A stretch of 64,000 nucleotides of DNA from Aristolochia californica (Eukaryota; Streptophyta; Magnoliopsida; Piperales; Aristolochiaceae), in the NCBI GenBank assembly GCA_029961685.1, contig JARWKL010000012.1, forward strand, positions 27,017,227 through 27,081,226, in the 5' to 3' direction. The position numbers were made by a program, and so were the translations under genes. Positions 26,201 through 38,700 of the stretch are shown here, one piece after another. The notes below the pieces were generated by a model that saw nothing but the letters and a program-made list of their open reading frames with translations, was not told the origin of the DNA and searched no databases. Position 1 is the stretch's first letter; each line of letters opens with the position of its first letter.

Positions 26201-27088
26201 TAGATATTACTGATTTCTCGTCATTTTATTTTTTCAGGATTTACCCGGTTCAAGTGGCATAATGCAGGTTGTGTGAAATATTTTTTGTTGATTCTTGCAT
26301 TTTCAGTACTCTGCCAGTTTTTTAATAAGAGATTTTATATCTGACAATTCTTTTTCAGACAATGGGCAGGGATAAGAGATTGGAGTATGCTGCAACTTTT
26401 GAAAGCTGTTATTCTTTTCGTCTTTTGTACTATGCTGGCACTCAATACCCAATTATGGGTGCTCTGAGGTATTTCAATACAAATGATTCTGTTTTTTCTT
26501 TTAGTTGTCAACTACCTTATTTAGTTATACCATATTTAGTTCCTTTTGATATTTAAGTTGAAGTATTAATTACTTTCCTGCTTTCTGCAACAAATATCCA
26601 CACTTCAGAATGTCCTATCCATACCGCTACGAACTTTACAAGAGGGTGGATGACCCCTCTGGAAAGGAGAAGTGTGTCATTCTTGCAACATTCCCCCATC
26701 GGCCGACCGGTGATGAGATAAATGATGCATTTGAAGGAAAATCTAGGTAAGCCGTTTTGCTTAATGATGATAACATCTATTAATAGCACATAACATTCTT
26801 CAGGGTATGTTGTTCTGCCACATGCACTTAGCACTGTTGTGGACGCATGAAACGTTGATATGATCCATTTCAGTTTCTCTTTTTCTATTGTTAAAATTAA
26901 GGTTGGAAAACCTTCACGTGACAAGTTTGCCTGATTTTGTGTGATCAAATAGGGACAAAGAGAAATCGGCTTCAGGATTCTGGTGTGGTGTTTCTGCTCC
27001 TAACTTGAATTCCTTATCCCGTTTTTCCTTGTTAAATCTAATTGACCCATTTCTGTGTTTTAGGGGCTTCTTGAGTGGGATATTATGA
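17254..27088 (+). CDS. AMK5: Chloroplast adenylate kinase with C-terminal DUF1995 domain (AMK5-like)
   Basis: Catalyses ATP + AMP to 2 ADP; predicted in the plastid. I built 19 exons: 17254-17457, 17541-17648, 18621-18749, 18823-18957, 19713-19859, 20082-20156, 20228-20333, 20713-20765, 20838-20966, 21202-21237, 21312-21392, 21491-21629, 25847-25926, 26033-26098, 26238-26267, 26359-26468, 26609-26746, 26953-26982, 27064-27088. They total 1821 nt, 606 aa, and all phases agree. Residues 1-68 are Ser-rich and lack acidic clusters, like a transit peptide. The P-loop [10 protein letters not shown] is at about 88. [22 protein letters not shown] and the lid region [14 protein letters not shown] follow. 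From about residue 330 a DUF1995-type domain runs to the end ([72 protein letters not shown]). The order and length match Arabidopsis adenylate kinase 5. The C-terminal WGFLSGIL needs the last 25-nt exon. Intron 12 is 4.2 kb and carries mobile elements. Confidence 0.93.
22906..23079 (+). repeat. Left LTR of the internally deleted copia element
   Basis: The TG...CA ends match the copy at 24707-24887. A TA-dinucleotide run at 22915-22941 is expanded relative to the right copy. Confidence 0.9.
23301..23775 (+). repeat. Tandem repeats of 160-170 bp in the copia leader
   Basis: The motif GTGTAGGTTCTGAATAGTC begins at 23301 and 23462. A close variant (TTCTAAATAGTCG) begins at 23634. Each is followed by a matching body of about 160 bp, and the last copy is partial. 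The array lies between the tRNA-binding site and gag, so the transcript leader has been lengthened by tandem duplication. Confidence 0.85.
24707..24887 (+). repeat. Right LTR of the internally deleted copia element
   Basis: Same ends and body as 22906-23079. It contains a short extra segment near 24836-24857 that looks like a local duplication of ATCTCTATGTA. Confidence 0.9.
25001..25082 (+). mobile_element. Copia reverse transcriptase fragment in adenylate kinase intron 12
   Basis: The plus strand reads [24 protein letters not shown]. This matches the conserved RRLVGKLIYL-TRPDI block between the reverse transcriptase and RNase H of copia elements. It is followed by stops. The upstream GAGGGGGAGTGGTAGTGAGAATTGTCTCACA (24896-24926) looks like a polypurine tract and LTR start of a second, different element. 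So this is the remnant of an older copia insertion next to, or interrupted by, the one at 22906-24887. Confidence 0.6.
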
Positions 27089-27964
27089 AAAGAAGAATAT
27101 GACATTGTCACGCTTGCTGAAAAGCAAAGAAATCAGTTGCCATTCTGAAACATAACTGCTGGCTGGTAATGTCCTTTCTCATGAAGATCCACTGGCTGGC
27201 ATAGAGAAACGGGGAAAATATCCACCAATCTCTTGGGATTTTATTCTTTGTTCCTCATCGATTATATAAGCAGCAATTATGTAAGCATATGTGCGGTAGA
27301 ATAGTAGATTTGTTCCAGACCAATGCAGAGGAAAAGTGGGGTTCTCTTATCTTTTCGGTTTTAGACATTTGGTACCAGTATCAGTCTAGCACTTCAGTTT
27401 CCGTTCAAGATGCCAGAGAGACTAAGGGGAAAAAAACTTATTTGAGGTATATACTGTTTGTATTGAAATCTGAATTTTTTTACTGTTCATATGAATATAT
27501 TTTATTTTTAAAAGCAAAATATGTTATTTCTAACGTGACCATGTTCCATATAATAAATAAAAGGAAAATAGTGAAATTGTTATCACCCAATGTTTTTTGC
27601 GAATTACCCTCATTCTCCTTGGATTTAAAATAAATAACTATTTTTTTTTATTCTCTTCGGTCACATTTATATATTTTGTCTACTATCAACACATCTAAAC
27701 TGTTATGAATGGTAGGGGTCGCGTCGAATTCAGCCGGTTCATGAGTAACTCTAGCTGGATTATCTCGATCTTGAATTGAATTCGAAATCTGGAGTTTATT
27801 TAAGTAAACCTGCCAAACTCGAGCAATTCAGAAGCTCAGGAGCCAGTTCATTATTTAACCAAGGTGTCGATCTTGACCTTCAGTGAATCATGGATTTGGG
27901 GCTCGGAAAATTGGGAGTTGAAAGTTTGTTTGGTTGTTCATGCAATCAGCAAGCTCTCCTGCTT
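27089..27964. other. Adenylate kinase 3' UTR and intergenic
   Basis: AT-rich with no recognisable coding sequence. The first 200-300 bases are probably 3' UTR. Confidence 0.45.
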
Positions 27965-28540
27965 ATGAACTTTCTATTGTCATCGTCACTGCTAATTAAA
28001 TTGTCCTACAGTTTGTTCTCATCTGGTTTATAATTATCTCCGAAGATCCAATGTTGACTCATTTTTTTTAATCTGAACTACTGTTAGATTTTCCCAGAAA
28101 GAACGCGGTGGAAGTTCGTCCTCGTCTCTAATATATCAGGAATTTCTGAGAGCAAGCGACGACAAAACCGGAGCCCAGGATTTCCATCCGGGGAACTAGA
28201 AGCCAACTTGCCGCGACAGCCTCTGATTTTAGTTCTGTCACCTTGCTGGAAGTCGGTTTGCTGATATTGCTTGTTAGAGTACTATACTTGTTCCAACCGA
28301 TGCAGAGGGCGTTCAGTCTTTGCCATCTAAATACTCGTATCGGATTCTCACCTGTTGCAGTCTTGTTGCAACTGGGTAGTTTGGAACGAGACAGTCACAG
28401 AGCGGGGAAACAAAGAAATGGAACGCATGGATCCGCTTCTGCTCAAGGCTGCTAGATCAGGTGACGCCACTGCCCTGGAGCTACTCATTAGAGGATGTAG
28501 ACTCATTGGCCTCTGCGATAATAAGGTCTGGTCGGCATGA
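27965..28540 (+). pseudogene. Truncated duplicate of ankyrin gene promoter and exon 1 start
   Basis: Bases 27965-28487 repeat 29352-29864 with high identity. This covers the upstream region, the leader and the first 20 or so codons. ATG 28427 gives MDPLLLKAARSGDATALELL, against MDPLLLRAARSGDATALELL at 29804. Similarity stops at about 28488 and the frame ends 17 codons later at 28540. It may still be transcribed, since the copied region probably includes the promoter. The remaining ankyrin repeats are missing. Confidence 0.8.
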
Positions 28541-29351
28541 ATTAACATTTCATTATTGAGATGAACTTTAGTTCGATGCTGTTAGAAAATCTTAAAATTT
28601 CAGTCAGAGAGAAACTTCTCTTCATTCTCGGAGACTCACACAGTCTGGATTATGGTAGTGGGCGGGACTGGGAAAAGGATAAGTATTTTATGTTAAATTT
28701 TAAATATAAGTTAGAGCTCGAACTCGACTCAATCTCGAACTCAAACTAATTTAAAATTCTTGGGCTTGAGGTTGAGCTTGAGCTCAAACTCAAGTTCAAA
28801 GATGTGCTGAAATTTGGATTGGTTCTTTGTAAATTATGTGGACAGCGTGAATTGAATCGTCTTATGTGAATGGAGTTTACTTACCTATCTTATTTGATTT
28901 AAAAGGATTAGTCCTAAAGATAATCCAAAGAATAATAAGCTCCTAACCTGTACAAAACGTACAGACGCTAGAAAGCCAAAATACCTAGTGATGCACAATT
29001 TCCTCATGTAAACGAGGAGATGACTTCTTCTTGTATATCTCTATTCTTTTTTTTATTATTATTACTATATGACAGTTCAAAATTATGAATGTTCTATTAG
29101 GAAATATGTTAAGATCTTCGATAAATAAGACCTAATTCTCAATATGAATAGGAGTATAAACTCGTCTTCAAGCTTATTAAAGCAGGGATTTCACGCACAT
29201 CGATTTCTGAAATGAACAGCCATAGAAGCTCACGTCAACGTGTACTTTGTATGATGAGGGCAAGTCCAAGAGCGAGTTACGTAGGTCGTAGGAAGTTTAG
29301 TGTTCTAAAAGCCCACTTCTGCTGCAACACCGTGGCTGTTCGAGCAATCTT
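28541..29351. other. Spacer between duplicated ankyrin 5' ends
   Basis: AT-rich, with GAGCTCGAACTC-like inverted runs near 28710-28800 but no coding signal I can name. Confidence 0.4.
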
Positions 29352-29803
29352 ATGAACTTTCTATTGTCATCGTCACTGCCAATTAAATTATCCTCCAGTT
29401 TGTTCTCATCTGGTTTATAAAAATCTCCGAAGATCCAATGTTGACTCCTTTTTTCATCTGAACTATTGTTAGATTTTCCCAGAAAGAACGGGGTGGAAGT
29501 TCTTCCTCGTCTCCAATATATCAGGAATTTTTGAGAGCGAGCGGTGAGAAAACCGGGGAACTAGAAGCCAACTTGCCGCATCAGCCTCTGATTTTAGCTC
29601 TGTCACCTTGCTGGAAATCAGTTTGCTGATATTGCTTGCTAGAGTACTACACTTGTTCCAATCGATGCAGAGGGCGTCATTTTCAAAGCGTTCGGCATTT
29701 GCCATCTAAATACTCGTATTGGATTCTCACCTGTTGCAGTCTTGCTGCAATTGGGTAGTTTAGAACGAGACAGACAGAGCGGGGGAACAAAGAAAAGGAA
29801 CGC

Positions 29804-31660
29804 ATGGATCCGCTTCTGCTGAGGGCGGCAAGATCAGGTGACGCCACTGCCCTGGAGCTACTCGTTGGACAGAAGCCGGAGCTTCTGCAGCAACTGACTC
29901 CCCAGAACAAGACTGCCCTTCACATTGCTGTTGAGTATGAAAGCATCCCTTGTGCACAATTTCTTTACAGCCGGTCCCCGGAGCTCCTCGCGAGGAAAAG
30001 CACAAAAGGCGACACGGTGCTGCACATAGCTGCTAGGGTCGGGCATTATCGTCTAGCAGGTATTGTGATTAATTGGGCAAAGGAGCAGGATTCGGTTGAC
30101 TTGTTGAGGTTGGCGAATGCTGAAGGCAACACTATCTTGCATGAGGCAGCTAGGCATGCCCACCTTTCCGTGGCGGAGCTTCTGGTGGCCGAGGACCCGT
30201 CGTTGCCATGTGCGAGGAATTTCGTAGGTGAGTCGCCGCTTTATCTGGCTGCAGAGAGAGGATTACCGAAATTTGTCGATCTGATCTTGTCGATTGCCCC
30301 GGAGGATGTTGACAGGAGAAGCCCAGCGTTCTATGGAGGCCCCAAGGGCCGGACGTCTCTGCACGCCGCTGTGGTTCAGAGTCATTTCAGTAAGTCACAG
30401 TTTTCTTTCAATCCCTTCTCGTGTTCATGGCAACTCCTCTTATGAATTATACCCAAAAACCTCCAATCCCAAGAATCTACCAGCGTGCCACAGATGAAAT
30501 TTTTCCCTTTTTTATCATTTGATTCATTTCAAAGCATACTGTAAAGAAATAAACGGATAGAATATCAGAGCTTTTTATTTTTATTAGCTAATTGAAGATA
30601 GGCTCGTATTAGAATTTAGATACTGAAATTGAAATTGCTATCTTGTGAAATCTTTAGATATCGTGAAAAAGCTAGTGGAAGAACTGCCAGAACTCGTGAA
30701 AGTGGCTGATAGCTATGGCAGCATCCCTCTTCATTATGCAGCATCCATGGGCTGCTTGGATGTGGTTCGGGTATTAATACAGCCTGATTCTTCTCCAATC
30801 TATCTGCTAAACGAAGATGGTGACTCACCGATTCACCTGGCTGCCAAAAACGGCCACTACGATGTAACCCGGGAGCTCGTTCAGCTACGTCCGGACTGCG
30901 GCGAGCTTCGAGATGGGAAAGGACGGAATGCCCTTCACGTTGCAGTAGAGTCAGGAAAGAGAAATGTCGTCAAGTACATTTTAGACAACCCTGAGCTGAA
31001 GAATCTTATAAACGAGCAAGATGATGAGGGGAACACACCTCTGCATCTGGCAGCCATCAATCGCCAACTGAGAATCATCTATCTTCTGTTCTGGGACGAG
31101 AGGGTTGATCTCAAGCTTTCCAACAATCAAAAGCAGACCGCTGTCGACATTGTTCGGTCGGATAGAAGCATCACTATGATCCTTCAAAAGGTAACATATG
31201 CTTCGCGGTGGAAATAGTTTTCATCTTTCAAACTGCTACTGCTACAAGTGTTTCTTCTGAGCTTTTTTCAGAATGAATTTACAGATTCTACGTGCATTTT
31301 CTGCAGCTTCTCATCTCAACATCATCAAGAGAGTCTGTAACACCAAAGAGCGACAATGAATACGACAGCTCAGATGATTCAGATCACTTTGATGATAGCT
31401 CTATCGAACCGGGTGTTTATGACGCCATGTTCAAAGCTTCATTAGTGGTCTTGATGTTTGTGGTTTCGTTCTGCTTGACAAAGGTGACGATGGGATCCAT
31501 CTGGAAGCAGAAAGAGGGCCTGGACCTACGCAACGCAAATCAGCAAGGGGCTTTATTGTTGGATGCCGCCATAGTCATGGTCCTCGCAGCTTTCCTCCTT
31601 CATGCAGGCATTCTCGATCAACTTGTTCCTACCAGTAGCGAGGTGTCAGTCTCTTACTAA
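29804..31660 (+). CDS. Ankyrin-repeat membrane protein (ACD6/ITN1-type), copy 1
   Basis: Plant ankyrin-TM proteins sit in membranes and act in defence, salicylate or stress signalling; that role is family knowledge only. Three exons with matching phases: 29804-30389, 30658-31190, 31307-31660; 490 aa. There is no signal peptide. About eight ankyrin units can be read, e.g. NKTALHIAVEYES, KGDTVLHIAARVGHY, EGNTILHEAARHAHL, GESPLYLAAERGL, YGSIPLHYAASMGC, DGDSPIHLAAKNGHY, KGRNALHVAVESGK and EGNTPLHLAAINRQ. An acidic Ser linker (DNEYDSSDDSDHFDD) precedes two hydrophobic spans (MFKASLVVLMFVVSFCL and LLLDAAIVMVLAAFLLHAGI). The classic PGG-domain motif and two of its four expected spans are not visible, so the C-terminus is unusual or shortened. 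Its 5' end is duplicated at 27965-28487. Confidence 0.85.
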
Positions 31661-32724
31661 ACACAGCCAAAATGATTTGGGGAAAGCTGCTTCAGGAGTT
31701 GCAGTTCATCTTATACAGGTAGTGTGTAGAAGACGCGTTGAATGTCAGTGGTATTGTGAGAGGGAGATCTGTAACAAGACATTTTATGACTTGATTTGGG
31801 ACGTGGGAAGCTATTTGTTGTTCAGTTACAATTGAAACTTCTCCTTATGAATACATGTATAAATACTGGAGAAGAACATAAGAGCCATGGGCTCATGTCC
31901 AATTGGCTTCCTCAGTTGTTTAAATTGTTCTCATCTCCCGCTACAAGTGATAAACCAATAGAGAAGTTAATCAAGAATGATCAGTACCGGATTAATATAT
32001 AGGAAATCTAGAGCTGTCTCACGATACATGGACAACCAAATTAGGCACTTAGGGAATTCACATTCCTTCTAAAATTTTCCTGTGCACATAATATAGCCAA
32101 GAACTACTAAATGTAAACAAGAACTTTGTGAACGCTACTAAAACAAGATGAAACTTATCCTTCCCATGTGAACGAATCTTATGGACATGAACCAGGCGAG
32201 TGGCATTTGTTTTAGAAACTCCTACTTCTGTTCTTACTGGCACAAGAAGCAATCTGGATCGAGGTAAACGTCTAATCGTCTCTAAGAAGTGAGCTGTAAG
32301 ACCGGGTAATTTATCTCTCTGTGTTTTTTTAAAGAGAGTCCAATTGAAATGAGAAGACACCGATAAATATGAAGACGGTTAGGTCTCTTTGGTTCAATAG
32401 CAGCAACGTGATCTTCCTATGAGAAAGCATATTCCCTGTATATTAAGACAACATATGTGACTGTTCATTGAAACTTCTGGTTGATATAATATTAGACGTC
32501 CACTTTGGTCGAACCTCTCGAGGAAAAGGATGAAATAGAGAATAACGTCGGAGCTTACTTGCCAAATCATAAAATATGTTTCACCGTTCTTACCGAGGTT
32601 CAATAGCCCCTACTCGTTCCTGCCAAAGTTTCACAATCATGGCGTCATCAACAAAGAGGTTTGTCATCTTCAGTACTTCCTTATTTAAGCCCAGAATTAC
32701 CTATCACAGTGGTGACCTTGAACT
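31661..32724. other. Intergenic between the two ankyrin genes
   Basis: Contains the 3' UTR of copy 1 and the promoter of copy 2. I see no convincing coding sequence or repeat; the minus-strand frames at 32058-32360 and 32394-32603 have no family features. Confidence 0.45.
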
Positions 32725-35700
32725 ATGGATCCCCTTCTCGTGAATGCAACCAGATCAAACAATCTCCATACCTTAAGGGAGCTACTGGCGAACAACCCTC
32801 ACCTCATCCGTCAACAGTCTCCCCAGCGGAACACTGTCCTACATATCGCTGCAGACCGTGGGAACAACGAGCAGGTTCAGGAGATCCTCACCCGGCACCA
32901 ATATCTGCTCGATACAGAAAATGTGAAGGGTGATTCCGCAATACATGTTGCAGCTAGAGCTGGGCATACGATGGTGGTTTCTTCTCTCATTAATTGGTGT
33001 AGCAGCGGAGCTGCTGCTGAAGTGAGCGACAGAGGCGACCGAGGTTTGAAAATTTTGAGGAGGAGGAATGTAGAGAGAAACAATGCTCTACATGAGAGTG
33101 TGCGCAACCGCCGCGTTCCAGTAGTTGAGCTTCTTCTTGCAGCTGATCCTTCGTTAAGCTGTTGCGTGAACGGCATGGGAGAGTCTCCTCTCTACATGTC
33201 ATCAGACAGAGGCTACACTGAGATCGTTTACCAGATTTTAAAAACTCCTTTATTGCCTGAAGCAAGAGGCCAAGACTTCTACGGAGGCCCCATTAGACGG
33301 ACGGCTCTGCATGCAGCCGCCATTAGAGGAAATGTTGGTAAGTTGAGAGGTCACTCACGCTAGTAGGTATGTATATATTAGCACCCAGTTAGTCCTCTCA
33401 AAACAACAGATAAGGCCAATAACATCCATATATATGGAAAAAATTTAGGTGATATTTGAAAATTTTCACTGTAAACTTCTCTTTCTTTAGTATTTTTTTC
33501 AATCTCTTTACACTTTACATGATTATATATTTATACAACATTGCTTTCATAGATTGCAGGATTTTTCTCCTATAATCTCTCAGAGAATCAATCAGATCAG
33601 GAGGATAAATTAGAGGATTTCCTCCTATAATCTCTCGGAGAATCAATCAGATCAGGAGGATAAATTAGAGGATTTCCTCCTATAATCTCTCGGAGAATCA
33701 ATCAGATCATGAGGATAAATTAGAGGATTTCTTCCTCTAATTTATCGGGAGACAACTCATGCCAATAGTCACCCTCAAGTTGGTACATATAGATCTCTGA
33801 TGCCCAACTTGCCAAGTGAGTTGTAGAAGTTCTTGGTGCATACTGATTTTATAAGTATGTTTGCCAACTGGTGTTCAAATTTAACAAATGGAAATCGAAT
33901 TATTTTGGCCTCAAGGTTATGCTTAATGAAGTGTCGATCTACTTCCACATGTTTAGTTCGATCATGCTAAACCAGATTATGCGAGATATCAATAGCCGCC
34001 TTGTTATCACATAATAAGTTCATCTCATGACGTGGGGCAAAACCAATTTTGGTTAATAGTCTCTGAAGCTAGAGAAGCTCACAAAGACCCTTAGCCATCC
34101 CACGAAACTCAACTTCAGCACTTGATAATGCTACCACATTTTGCTTCTTATTTTTCCATATAACTAGGTTCCCTCTAACAAACGTAAAATAACCTGAGGT
34201 GGATCTTCTATCTAAACTATTCCCTACCCAGTCAGTATTTGTATAACCTTCAACCCTTAGGTGGTTGTTTCTTGAGAATATGCCCTTTCTTAGGGGAGAA
34301 CTTTAGGTGTTGAAGAATTTGATTCACAACATTCATATGATCTTCACTTGGATAATGCATGAATTAGCTTACTACATTTACTGCATAGGCGACGTTAGGT
34401 CGTATGTGGGAGAGATAAATAAGTTTCCCAACCAACCTCTGGTACCTTTTCTTTACCTGTTGGCACTTGGTTTGGGTATTCTCCAAGCTTATGATTTTGG
34501 ATTATTGGGGTATTTGCAGGCTTACACTCCAGTAGTCCAACAACAGATAATCAATCTAGGATACATTTTCGTTAGAAAAGGAATGTGCCTTACTTAGATC
34601 TAGTAACTTCAATTCACAGAAAATATTTGAGTCATCCTAGATTTTTCATTTCAAATTCTATTGCCAGTTGCTCTTGAAGTCTTGCTATTTTTTCTTGGTC
34701 ATCTCCTGTAATGATCATATCGTCTACATAAACTATCAAAGTTGTTATCTAACTCCTTGATGCTTTAAGAATAGCATATGATTTGAGTTACTTTATTGAA
34801 AACCATATTGCCTCATTGTCAAACTCAATTGCCCAAACCACACTCTAAGAGATTGCTTCATGCCATACAATGTTTGTTGTAGCTTGCACACCACCCTCGC
34901 TTCCGAATTTTCTATATATCCTGGAAGAACATCCATGTAGATCTATTCTTTAAGATCTCCATGGAGAAAAATATTTTTAACATCAAGCTGGTGCAATGGC
35001 CAATCAAGGTTAACTGTAAAACATAACAACACCCTAATATTACTTAATTTGGTCACTAGTGAGAATGTCTCTTGATAGTCTACGCCATGTGTCTACGTGT
35101 ATCCTTTCGCTACTAGCCTTGACTTGTACCATTCAACTAATCCATCAGCTTTGTACTTGATGGAGAATACCCATTTACACCCCACTATTTTTTTGACCTT
35201 TAGGTAACAGAACAATACTCTATCTCTCATTTTTCATTAATGCCTCCATTTCTTCCTTCATAACTTGAACTCACCTAGGGTCTTTTAGAGTTTCATCAAT
35301 ACTTGTGGGAATATGGTGTGAGGAGAGTTCACTTACAAAGTTCTTGAGTGGTGCGGATAGTTCTTTTGTAGATACAAAATTAATAATCAGATATCTCGAT
35401 TTTTGTTTCTTCACTTCAGGAGAATATTTGTTCAATAGTTTGCCTCGATTATGCCAGATAGGTAATTCATAGCCACCGACAGGAGTATTAGCATAAATAG
35501 AATTTTGAGGTGTGGCAGGAGTACTTACCTCACTGATATTCTCAGGAGATGGGTAGTTGGATACTAAAGAGAGGAGGGGTATTGCTACTTCAACTTCTGG
35601 AGATGTCGGCTCTGGATTAGGTTTTGTTGCTTCAACTTTCAAAGATGTCGTTGTATTAGTGTCCTTGAACCAGTCAAATGTCAACCAATTTTGCTCTTCT

Positions 35701-38700
35701 TGTGTCCCGCCCTGAAGAGAAGAATTGGAACTGGCAAAAGAGTAGAAAGTATCGGATTCCTGGAATGTGACATCCATAGTCACGTATGTGCACCAAGTAG
35801 TTGGATCATAGCATCATTTCCCTTTTTTATGTACCATACATTCCAAAAAAAGACACCGAATAGTCCAAGGATCAAGTTTTGTGTGCTATTTTTTTTGGAG
35901 ATTAATGAACACAATGTCCCTAAAGATTCGAGGTGGAAGCATCAGTACCATGGGTAATCAAACATAGGTTGATAGGACCTGTAGTGAAGTCTTAAACTCA
36001 AGCACTTTGGAGGGCATGCAGTTAATAAGATGAATTGTTGTAGCAATAACAACAGTCCAACGGTGGCTAGGCATGTGAGTTCCAAGTAAAAGAGTTTGAA
36101 CCGTTTCAAGTATATGGCAATTTTTTTGCTCTGCAATACCATTTTGTTGAGTAGCCTGCGGGAATGAGGTTTCATGAATCAGTCTACGATGTTGGAAATA
36201 ATCACGAAACTGTTGATTCACATATTCTCCACTATTATCATATGGAAGAATTCGAATCCTAGAGGAGAACTGAGTTTGAATAATTTTATGAAAGAATTGA
36301 AATTTGTGGAAGAATTCGAATCCTAGAGGAGAACTGAGTTTGAATAATTTTATGAAAGAATTGAAATTTGTGGAAGAACTCATCCTTATGTTTCAACAAG
36401 TAAATCAAAATCATTAGAGTGCAATCATCAATAAATATCACAAACCAACGAAAATTAGACATAGTATTTTTAGAGGAAGGACCCCACACATCGGAGTGAG
36501 TCAAAGCAAAGCAAAACGAACATCACTGACTCAATGACTTTTAGCTAGAATACAAGTTTCACAGTTAAAGTCCTGAATTAAAAAATCTAAAAATAAATCA
36601 GGAAATATATGTTTCAGATAACCAAATGAAGGATGGCCTAATCAATGGTGCCATGGCCAAATCTGTTTCACTTTGAGGTCACTCGGGTGGCGCATGTGAT
36701 ATGCCTAGCCCATACTAAAATCTTCCACGTAATAAAGCCTCCATCCTCTCTTAGTACCACGCACAAAGACCTCATTGATGAGAATATCCTGAATAAGATA
36801 AAATACATGATATATAAACGCAACACAATTCAGGTTTTTGGTTACTTGACTTACAGATAATAACTTGTGAGAAAGAGCAGACATAAGTAATGTATTAAAT
36901 AAAGGTAGGTCTGGTGACAACATCACCGTTCCCACCCCTATTATTGAAGAAATAACTCCATTAGCATTGACAATGCTCGTTCGTCGGGGAGGAGAGGTCT
37001 AAGAAAAATCATTCACATCAAGCGTCATATGGTGTGTTACTCCAAAATCAAGTATCCAAGTGTTGCAGTCAACCTCTCTATTAGATCCAAGGAAAACATT
37101 ACCTGGAGTAGAATTTGAAGTGTTTGTTAGAATAAGGGAAATATGTGGCTCTGCTACAACCACTGCATCCTAGTGCTTTCTAGTCTGGAGTTTGTGCCAT
37201 CAATCAGGATAATCGTGTAGCTTGAAGCTGGTCTCACGGGTATGCTTCGCATTCCCATAGTGAGAACTTCTAGTTCTTTCATGATTTGAAGTGGCTTGTG
37301 ATTTGGAGACAGATAGACCCAGAGTGTGCTGGAGAATACGAACCATGTTTGACGCTTTTAGATGCCAGAACTGGTCCTGATGTATCATCAGAGCTACTAG
37401 TCGTCATCATTGTTTGACGAACAAGCCTCTACAGACGTGAGCGTAGGCTTGCTCCACTATTGGGAAAGGTTGTATATGGAGAATATCACTTCGGATATGC
37501 TCGAGGTGATCATTAAGACCATCCACGAACACATATACCCACTCTTCTTGAACCAAGGTATTATACCATTGTATATCGACGGAAATCTATATCACCTTAG
37601 TCTCTGAAGGTTATTGCAGAATTTTTCAAGAGATCCACCAGATTGTTTGAGACGCAACACACATTGTTAGAGATCATACACCTGGGAGGTGTCACTGCCA
37701 TCAAAATACATAATAGCAATGGCATCCCAAACCTTCTTGTTTGTGGGGAATCTAATGAAGTTGTTGATGAGTGAACAGTCTATGGAATTAATCAACCATC
37801 CTTTGACAATAGCATTGTATGTGTGCCATTGTCAAAAAGTAGGATTCGTTTGAGGAGGTTGTGGAAAATTGTTGTTCAAATACCCTAGCTTGTCTTTGCC
37901 TGAGATACACATCTCAACAATCTGGGACCAAAGTGCATAGTTGGTGCCATCCAACTTGATTCCAATCAGTGCAACAATATTTGTGGTCTGGGTCGGGGCT
38001 GAAGCTTTGCTCAAAGCTTCAGTCATTCTCATGGTCAACTTAACTAGGACAAAAGAGAATGGAGATTCATTTGACTAGAAGTTTGTATCGGCTATGGATG
38101 GAGACACGAGTACAAAGGGTTCAAATCCAGTCCGAGTCTTGGTTCGAGTTCGGTCCGGGTTGCTGGGTTGAGTCAACTTTGAGTTTGCTTCGGGTCTCGG
38201 TCGCTCCTTCTTCCAAAGTTTGGGTTTCAGAATTATACCCTGTTGTCGATGCCAGACCAATCATCGTCCCCACAACACTGGTTTTTTAACAACGCGGGAC
38301 GGGAGGTCTTGAAAATTGAAGCGACAACTTCAGGATGTCGGAATGGGAGGTTTATCGTGAGTGGAGCAGGGGTTTCTTTCTGGGCCATCAAAGTCAACAG
38401 TGGTGCTACGCGTGGGCTTGTTGGAGAAGGGTTTCAAACTGCTCACCTTTTTGCAACTGCGGTGTATGAAGACGAAGGTCTTCCTGTAGTTTCCTCCCAG
38501 CATCGTTGCCGAAAGAGCTCACTCGCTTTGATACGATGATAAATTTCACCTTAAATCTCTTCTCTTTTTTTCGTATTTTTTCAATCTCTTTACACTTTAC
38601 ATGATTATGTATTGATACAACATTGATTACATAATTACAAGATATCCTCTTGTAATCTCTCAAAGAAATCAGAATTTCCTCATTTGATTTCTCTTAAAAG

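Noticed and set aside
33571..33735. Spaced repeats that might suggest a CRISPR-like array
   Set aside because: The units are directly adjacent without unique spacers, lie in an LTR, and the DNA is a plant nucleus.
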